Source: CAYWFP01 sp964457365 (GTDB taxonomy: Bacteria > Planctomycetota > SZUA-567). From it: DNA of 64,000 bases. A model generated the notes under the pieces. It saw nothing but the letters and a program-made list of their open reading frames with translations. It made no database searches and was not told where the DNA came from. Positions 59,078 to 64,000 of the stretch are shown here, piece after piece. The position numbers and the translations under genes are program-made. The stretch lies in the NCBI GenBank assembly GCA_964457365.1, contig CAYWFP010000001.1, positions 62,001-126,000 of the forward strand, written 5' to 3'. Each line of letters begins with the position of its first letter. The first letter of the stretch is position 1.

Positions 59078-59785
59078 ATGAGCGAGTTCGAAGGCAGACT
59101 GAAGATCCTGGTCATCGACGACGACAGGGACGTGCGCGTGTTCCTCTCGCGCTTCCTGACGATGAAGAATTTCGAAGTGATCGAAGCCGCCGACGGCGAA
59201 GAGGGGCTTTTCCAGCTCGCGCAGAACTCCGACGTGGTGCTGGTCATCCTCGACTGGATGATGCCGGGCATGAGCGGCATCGACGTGCTGCAGCAGATCA
59301 CTTCGCAGCAGGAGGACGCCGTGCCGGTGCTGATGCTCAGCGCCAAGTCCGAGGCCCAGGACGTCGTGGAGGCCATCGACGCGGGGGCGGTGGACTACGT
59401 CGTCAAGCCCATCAGCAAGGATTATCTCCTCTTCAAGATCAACAATATCCTCGAGCGCGGGCGGGAGAAGGCCCAGGCCAAGGCCGCGCGCAGAAAGAGC
59501 GTCCACCTCACCGCCACCGCCGCGCTGATGATCGCGCGCATCTCCGGGCAGGCGGTGACGTTCAGCACCAGCTTCCCGGTGCCGCCGGGCTCGGTGGTGA
59601 TCCTGCGCTCGGAGGAGATCAACCTCAAGGCCGACCTGCCGCGCGACTTCCGCTTCTCCTGCCGCGTCACCGACTGCGAGGGCAAGTCGAACAAGTACCG
59701 CGTCCGCGCCGACATCATGAGCCTCTCGCCGGAGATCGCCACCCGCCTGGCCCGCATCACCGAGGAGTCGGGCTGGACCAGTTGA
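59078..59785 (+). CDS. response regulator with C-terminal PilZ-like domain
   Basis: A 235-residue protein. The receiver (1-125) is complete: VIDDD acidic pair, phospho-acceptor Asp59 in VILDWMMPGMSGIDVL, Ser/Ala in LMLSAKS and Lys110 in YVVKPISKDYLL. The C-terminal ~95 residues (SVHLTATAALMIARISGQAV, TFSTSFPVPPGSVVILRSEE, YRVRADIMSLSPEIATRL) follow the PilZ beta-barrel order but lack a clear RxxxR and D/NxSxxG c-di-GMP motif. AGAGGA precedes the ATG. It is nine bases upstream of trpF. Confidence 0.75.
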   Translation: MSEFEGRLKILVIDDDRDVRVFLSRFLTMKNFEVIEAADGEEGLFQLAQNSDVVLVILDWMMPGMSGIDVLQQITSQQEDAVPVLMLSAKSEAQDVVEAIDAGAVDYVVKPISKDYLLFKINNILERGREKAQAKAARRKSVHLTATAALMIARISGQAVTFSTSFPVPPGSVVILRSEEINLKADLPRDFRFSCRVTDCEGKSNKYRVRADIMSLSPEIATRLARITEESGWTS

Positions 59786-59794
59786 GGATCCCCG

Positions 59795-60445
59795 ATGTCC
59801 TATCGCTGCCGGATCAAGTTCTGCGGGCTGCGTAGCGCGGCCGACCTGGAGGCGGCGCTGGCGCTGGGCGTCGACGCGGTCGGCTTCGTCCTCAGCGAGA
59901 GCAAGCGGCGAATCGAGCCCGAAGCGTGCCGAGAGTTGCACGCGCGCCTGCCCGCATCGCTTCCCGGTCTCGGTGTGGTCGGGCCGCTGCCGGCGCGACG
60001 GATCACGGCGCTCTTCGCCGCCAGCGGGGTGAGCCGGATGCAGATCACCGTGCCCGAGGATGCCGACGGCTATTGGGAAACGCTCGCGGAGGTGCCGCAT
60101 CTGCGGGCGTATCGCGTGCAGGGACCGCAGACGCTCGCGCTGGTGGAAGCGGCCGGTCTCGACCGTTTCGTGCTGGACGCCTACGTCCCCGGCCTGCCGG
60201 GCGGCACCGGCACAACCTTCGACTGGGCACTAGCCGCGCAGGCGACACGGCTTGGTGAAGTGATCCTCGCCGGCGGCCTGACCCCGGAGAACGTGGGAGA
60301 AGCGATCCGGCGGGTGCGCCCGTGGATGGTCGACGTCTCCGGCGGCATCGAGGACGAATCCGGCGTGAAGGATCCGCGACGCATGGCCGTCTTCGTCCAG
60401 GCGGTGCGCCGTGCGGAGAAGGAGATCGCCGCGGCGGAAGCCTAG
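59795..60445 (+). CDS. trpF: phosphoribosylanthranilate isomerase
   Basis: A 216-residue TIM-barrel enzyme of tryptophan synthesis. RIKFCGLRSAADLEAALALG (Cys general base near residue 10), AVGFVLSESKRRI, LAGGLTPENVGEAIRRVRPW and MVDVSGGIEDESGVKDPRRM (Asp and phosphate-binding Gly-Gly) are canonical. No other trp gene is adjacent; it is convergent with the DUF1232 gene, six bases away. Confidence 0.92.
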   Translation: MSYRCRIKFCGLRSAADLEAALALGVDAVGFVLSESKRRIEPEACRELHARLPASLPGLGVVGPLPARRITALFAASGVSRMQITVPEDADGYWETLAEVPHLRAYRVQGPQTLALVEAAGLDRFVLDAYVPGLPGGTGTTFDWALAAQATRLGEVILAGGLTPENVGEAIRRVRPWMVDVSGGIEDESGVKDPRRMAVFVQAVRRAEKEIAAAEA

Positions 60446-60451
60446 CCCACG

Positions 60452-61582
60452 CTACGTTTCCCGCTCCCGCGCGCCCCGGGCGAAGAGCCCGCGCGTCGCC
60501 GGCACCGCGCCGAGGCGATGTTGGGAGAGCGTCTGAAAGAACGCGCCCACCCCGAGCACCCCCACCACCACGTCGTCGAGAACGCCCAGCACCGGCATGA
60601 AGTCCGGCAGGGCGTCGACCGGAGAGATCACCCACAAGAGCGCGATGAATAGCACCACCAGCGCCTTGGGCACCGCCGCGACGTAGGCGAAAGCGTCATC
60701 GCTCGCCTCGATGAAGACCTCCGCGTTCAGCGCCAGCCCCGAGCCCGACTGGTTCTGGATGATCACCGCCAGATGATCCTGCTCCACCAGCGCCTGCACG
60801 ATGCGGCGGGCGATCGTTGCCGTCTGGGGTGAGGATGCCTCCATCCCCAGCGCGCGCGAGACCACGCCCATGCATTCGCGCTCGGTCACCGGCCGGCGCA
60901 ACTCCTCCAGCCGCATCAACAGCCGCGTCTTGAGCTCCAGGTCCGCCCGCAACGCCGGATCGCCCCGGAACCGCCGCGTCACCAGCGTCCAGAATCGACG
61001 CCGCACCGGATCGTCCCGCTGCAGCAGCAGCGCACCGCCCAAGGCCAGCAGCCCGGCGACGAACCAGCCCACGTCGCCGAAGTCCGGGCCGGTGACGCTC
61101 AACACCACCGCCAGCAGCAGCACGAAGGCCAGCAGACCGATCGCCGGCCGCCGCCGCAAGGAGAGCGCCAGCGCCACGCCCAGGAAGAGCACCGCCGCGC
61201 CCGGCGAATGCAGCACGTCGAAGACCACCGGCGGGATCCAGCCCACCAGCGTCCGTACCGCGCCCTCGGCCAGATCGGCCGCGCGGTCGGTTGCCGACGC
61301 GTGGTCGCTGCGCTGAAACAGGCGGTTGACGAAGAACATGGCGCTGAAGAAGAACGCCACGTGCAGCAAGGCGTTGGCCGGGCGACGCGGATCGCCGAAG
61401 AGGCGCCACTGCCAGCAGAGGGTGGTGACGATGACGAAGGCGATCAGCGCCGAGAAGAGAAACTGCGACCAGGCGAACGGCGCGCGCGCGCCGGTCTCCG
61501 CCAGCAGTACGCAGGCCAGCGCGTGCAGCCCCAGCGCCACGGGAAAGCGCCAGTGCCAGTGCGAGTAGACGCCGAGACTCAC
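60452..61582 (-). CDS. DUF1232 (YkvA-like) membrane protein
   Basis: A 376-residue polytopic protein. The N-terminal half has about six membrane helices (FPVALGLHALACVLLAETGA, WSQFLFSALIAFVIVTTLCW, LLAFVLLLAVVLSV). A soluble middle segment (~190-290) follows. The C-terminus ALVVLFIALLWVISPVDALP, DFMPVLGVLDDVVVGVLGVG is a DUF1232 signature (SPxDxxPD...GxLDD). GTG 61582 overlaps the upstream stop (GTGA). Confidence 0.75.
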   Translation of the reverse strand: MSLGVYSHWHWRFPVALGLHALACVLLAETGARAPFAWSQFLFSALIAFVIVTTLCWQWRLFGDPRRPANALLHVAFFFSAMFFVNRLFQRSDHASATDRAADLAEGAVRTLVGWIPPVVFDVLHSPGAAVLFLGVALALSLRRRPAIGLLAFVLLLAVVLSVTGPDFGDVGWFVAGLLALGGALLLQRDDPVRRRFWTLVTRRFRGDPALRADLELKTRLLMRLEELRRPVTERECMGVVSRALGMEASSPQTATIARRIVQALVEQDHLAVIIQNQSGSGLALNAEVFIEASDDAFAYVAAVPKALVVLFIALLWVISPVDALPDFMPVLGVLDDVVVGVLGVGAFFQTLSQHRLGAVPATRGLFARGARERET

Positions 61583-62703
61583 GGATTGCCCTCCCCCCCG
61601 TCGAGGCGACGGCGCAGCGCTTGCAGCCGCGCCCGCACGTCTTCCTCGGCATAGGTGTGCGAACCGAACTGGACCGACTCCGACCAGAGCGGGATGGAGA
61701 AGGCCTCGTCGACCAGCGTCCACATGCGCAGGCGCAGGTGCAGCCGGTCGCGCCGCGCGTGACCGCGGTCAACCTCCTCGAGCTTCGCCAGTACCCGCAC
61801 CAGTCGGTCCCAGCGGTCGTGCAGATGCTTCTTCTTGGGATCGAAACTCTCGCCGAAGCTCGAGAGCAGCGTGTTGGCCTCGATCAGGAGCGCGTGGCGC
61901 TTGCGGTCCATCTCCGGGCCGTAGTTGCCGCGCAGGCGGTCGATGTTATGCAGCAGCCGCGTGGCCGGCTCGACGCCGATATCGCCGCCGGTGCTCGAGC
62001 CCGGCAGTGCGGCGTACTGCGCCAGCAGATAGGCGTACGCGGCGGAGAACGGCGGGATGCGCTCGAGTGAAGCCAGCAGCGCCTCGAGCTCGCGGTAGTA
62101 CGCCTCCACCCGGACCAGAACCGCCGTCTCGCCACTGGCGGTCGTCTCCGCGGTCTGTTCCAGCCGCAACGCATACGCCTTGAGCGCCTTGATCAGGAGC
62201 GCCTCGCGCAGGGGCGTGGCCGCGCGCAACGCCGGGTCGGCCAGCATCTGATCGAGAAGCGAACTCACCCGTTCCCAGCGCTCGGCCTCGATGGCGCGGT
62301 TGAGCGCCTTGGTCTTCTCCTTGAATCCCGGCGGAACCTGCGCCACCGGCAGTGGCATCACCGCCTCGGCCATGATCACTTCCTGCGGTGTCGGCGGGGG
62401 GCGCAGCGCCTCGATCAGGCGCCAGCGTCCGAACGCCACCAGCGCGCAGAATGCCAGGACCACCAGGACGTGTGCGGGCAGATGCCGCCAGTTCGGCCGC
62501 TCCAGGACCGGCGCGCCGAGGAAGTGGCGCACCTCTTCGTGCCGGGCGAAGAAGTCGGCCGGATCGACCGTCGCGTCCCATCCCGGGGGCAGCGTCACCT
62601 TTGCGTAGGCCGCGCGCGCCTCGCGATGGCCGCCGACGCCGAGAGCCTCCGCGGTCGGCGACCGGTCAGGCATCTCCGCGGGCAGCTGCGAATCGTTGGG
62701 CAT
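61579..62703 (-). CDS. hypothetical single-span membrane protein
   Basis: A 374-residue protein with one membrane segment (~75-95, HVLVVLAFCALVAFGRWRLI) between a short cytoplasmic N-terminus and a mostly helical external part (RAIEAERWERVSSLLDQMLA, ALRLEQTAETTASGETAVLV, RLVRVLAKLEEVDRGHARRD). No family is recognised. It is coupled to the DUF1232 gene by the GTGA overlap and lies 15 bases after the next gene upstream, so the three form an operon. Confidence 0.65.
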   Translation of the reverse strand: MPNDSQLPAEMPDRSPTAEALGVGGHREARAAYAKVTLPPGWDATVDPADFFARHEEVRHFLGAPVLERPNWRHLPAHVLVVLAFCALVAFGRWRLIEALRPPPTPQEVIMAEAVMPLPVAQVPPGFKEKTKALNRAIEAERWERVSSLLDQMLADPALRAATPLREALLIKALKAYALRLEQTAETTASGETAVLVRVEAYYRELEALLASLERIPPFSAAYAYLLAQYAALPGSSTGGDIGVEPATRLLHNIDRLRGNYGPEMDRKRHALLIEANTLLSSFGESFDPKKKHLHDRWDRLVRVLAKLEEVDRGHARRDRLHLRLRMWTLVDEAFSIPLWSESVQFGSHTYAEEDVRARLQALRRRLDGGEGNP

Positions 62704-62718
62704 AGATTCATCCGCGAC

Positions 62719-64000
62719 TCAGCGCTTGTCGGCGTTGGCCATGTAATACCAGAATGTCTTTTCGTACCGCTTGGAACGGAGCGCGTCCTTCGGCGACCGG
62801 TCGCGTTGCTTGTCGAGCTTGATCACGCCGCGGGGCCAGTTGCGCGCACAGTAATAGAGACGCCCCACGTTGATACGCTTGTACAGCGCCGCGTCATAGA
62901 TGTTGGCCTGCCGATCGGCCTCCTCGTCGATCCGCTCTTCGGGGCTCTGGTTTTTCGATTTCTTGCCGCGATTCCGGCCGCGCGCGTCGTCATCCTCGCC
63001 GCCGCCCTCGAGCATCTTGTCCTCCATGACTTTCCGCTTGTGGCGCAACCATTCGTGAAGGTTGCTGGAGACGAGGTTCAGCATGGTCTTCGACGGGGTG
63101 TAACGCTCCTGGTCGAGCACCTCGCAGGCCTTCGACGCCAGGGGTTTCTGGCCGTTGTACACGGCATTGCGGCAGACGTCCTGCAGTACGTCCGGGACGA
63201 AGTAGCATTCGGGATCGGCCTTCATCCATTTGTGCACCAGCGGCACGTTGGTGCCGTAATTGAGCGTCGAGCGCCGCGCTTGCAGGTAGGCGTACCAGCG
63301 GCGCTGCAACTCCGACTCGGTCTCGTTCTTGAGATTCTCCAGGATGGAATCGGCGAACTGGCGGTGCTCCTGCATCGCCAGCGTCTGCAGCAGCGCGGAA
63401 CGGAACGCCGGCGCCTCTTTGAATGTCTCCTTGAAGACCGACGCCGTCTGCGGAATCCAGCGCTCCTTCATGTGCTCCATGTCCTTGGCCGTGACCATCT
63501 CCAGCAGGTTCCAGGCGGTTTCGCGTCCCTCGGGCGAATTCGGGTATTCGCGCAGAAGCTTTTTCATGCCTTCGAAACGCGCTTCCAGTTCGTTCTGGCG
63601 CAGATCCAGTCGCTGCTGCGGCGTCATGGCTTCGAGCTCTTCCTCGCGCTTCTTCGCCTCGGCTTCGGCCGCGGCCTTGGCCTCTTCCTCGGCCTTCTCG
63701 TATTCGTCCTGAACCGCCTGCTTGGCCGCGGCCTTGGCTTCCTGGATCGACTTGGCCACCTCGGCCTTGGCATTTTTCTCGGCGGCCGCCTCGTCCTGAC
63801 CGTCGGCCTTGGCTTTTTTGACCGCTTCCTGGACCGTCTTCTCGCCCGCGGCTTCCGCTTCCGCCTGCGCCTTCTCCATCGCTTCCTTGATGCGCTGTTG
63901 TTTCAACTCCGCGGCGGCGCGTTTCTCCTCCTGTTCACGCCTTCTGGCCTGATGCGAGTCCGGAAAGAGCGCGATGTAGGCGTCGAGCCGTTCCTGCTCC
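62719..64000 (-). CDS. large hypothetical protein with Ala/Glu/Lys coiled coil (partial)
   Basis: The frame is open to the right edge, so the N-terminus is missing. The first ~125 visible residues are an uninterrupted Ala/Glu/Lys/Gln helix (EAVKKAKADGQDEAAAEKNA, EEEAKAAAEAEAKKREEELE), likely a coiled coil. Then comes a helical-repeat region (LDLRQNELEARFEGMKKLLR, NLLEMVTAKDMEHMKERWIP, LQTLAMQEHRQFADSILENL) suggestive of TPR-like or HEAT-like packing. It ends in RLYYCARNWPRGVIKLDKQR and a basic tail. Family unknown; likely a scaffold linked to the two downstream membrane proteins. Confidence 0.65.
   Translation of the reverse strand, partial: EQERLDAYIALFPDSHQARRREQEEKRAAAELKQQRIKEAMEKAQAEAEAAGEKTVQEAVKKAKADGQDEAAAEKNAKAEVAKSIQEAKAAAKQAVQDEYEKAEEEAKAAAEAEAKKREEELEAMTPQQRLDLRQNELEARFEGMKKLLREYPNSPEGRETAWNLLEMVTAKDMEHMKERWIPQTASVFKETFKEAPAFRSALLQTLAMQEHRQFADSILENLKNETESELQRRWYAYLQARRSTLNYGTNVPLVHKWMKADPECYFVPDVLQDVCRNAVYNGQKPLASKACEVLDQERYTPSKTMLNLVSSNLHEWLRHKRKVMEDKMLEGGGEDDDARGRNRGKKSKNQSPEERIDEEADRQANIYDAALYKRINVGRLYYCARNWPRGVIKLDKQRDRSPKDALRSKRYEKTFWYYMANADKR

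Overview
This window is about 64 kb of GC-rich, gene-dense bacterial DNA, probably a metagenome scaffold because one 10-N gap sits inside a gene. The organism is a flagellated diderm: it encodes FlgH (L-ring) and FlgI (P-ring), MurD, lipoproteins with clear lipoboxes, LolA/LolB-like proteins and an RND exporter. Redox control by Rex, a fused NfnA/GltD-type flavoprotein and DUF1638 suggest an anaerobic or facultative lifestyle. The mix of zinc-ribbon/RDD proteins, vWA protein, GH29 fucosidase and MORN-like (YwqK) protein is reminiscent of Planctomycetota, Lentisphaerota or Hydrogenedentota-type lineages. That is inference only; no rRNA or tRNA gene is present to settle it.

Layout. 0-5 kb: a partial metallo-beta-lactamase-fold hydrolase, a methyltransferase, a GT2 enzyme, a degenerate YkuD-like membrane protein, a small membrane protein with a ribokinase, and the redox repressor rex with a promoter and operator readable in the sequence. 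5-11 kb (minus strand): an operon of vWA protein, frame-disrupted small secreted protein, OmpR-type regulator and histidine kinase, then an alpha-L-fucosidase. 11-15 kb: a Cys-cluster protein, leucyl aminopeptidase, a LABN-GT2 fusion and a YdjC/HpnK deacetylase. 15.6-28 kb: one flagellar block (small ORF-flgF-flgG-flgA-flgH-flgI-flgJ-flgN, then flgK-flgL-fliW-csrA). Both halves are preceded by sequences that fit sigma-54 promoters, and flgL is very large, with an internal repeat array. 28 kb: two copies of an about 88-bp repeat follow csrA.

28-40 kb (minus strand): an RDD protein, UDP-glucuronate enzymes, a BI-1 protein, and an unusual signalling cluster. The cluster holds three proteins with GspE/MshE N-terminal-type domains but no ATPase, a STAS/zinc-ribbon/degenerate RsbW-like fusion, an HU-like/pseudo-receiver/RsbW-like fusion, PPK2 and another STAS protein. 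40-45 kb: tandem PHP phosphatases, a YwqK-repeat protein, rnpB (RNase P RNA) with a clear promoter, a YihY membrane protein and a lipoprotein. 45-51 kb: a YiiX-type hydrolase, murD (predicted leaderless), an ORF interrupted by in-frame UGA, the NfnA-GltD fusion carrying the assembly gap, and a PLP class IV protein without its lysine.

51-58 kb: DUF1638, STAS, LolA-like, MMPL/RND and LolB-like lipoprotein genes run together on the minus strand and look like an envelope-lipid trafficking operon. 58-64 kb: an RluA-type pseudouridine synthase, a receiver-PilZ-like regulator, trpF, a DUF1232 membrane protein and two proteins of unknown function, the last running off the window.

Recurring themes are c-di-GMP-type effector folds (MshEN, PilZ-like) together with partner-switching modules (STAS, RsbW) and several degenerate enzymes (YkuD, receiver, RsbW, PLP-IV) that look repurposed as binding or scaffold proteins.
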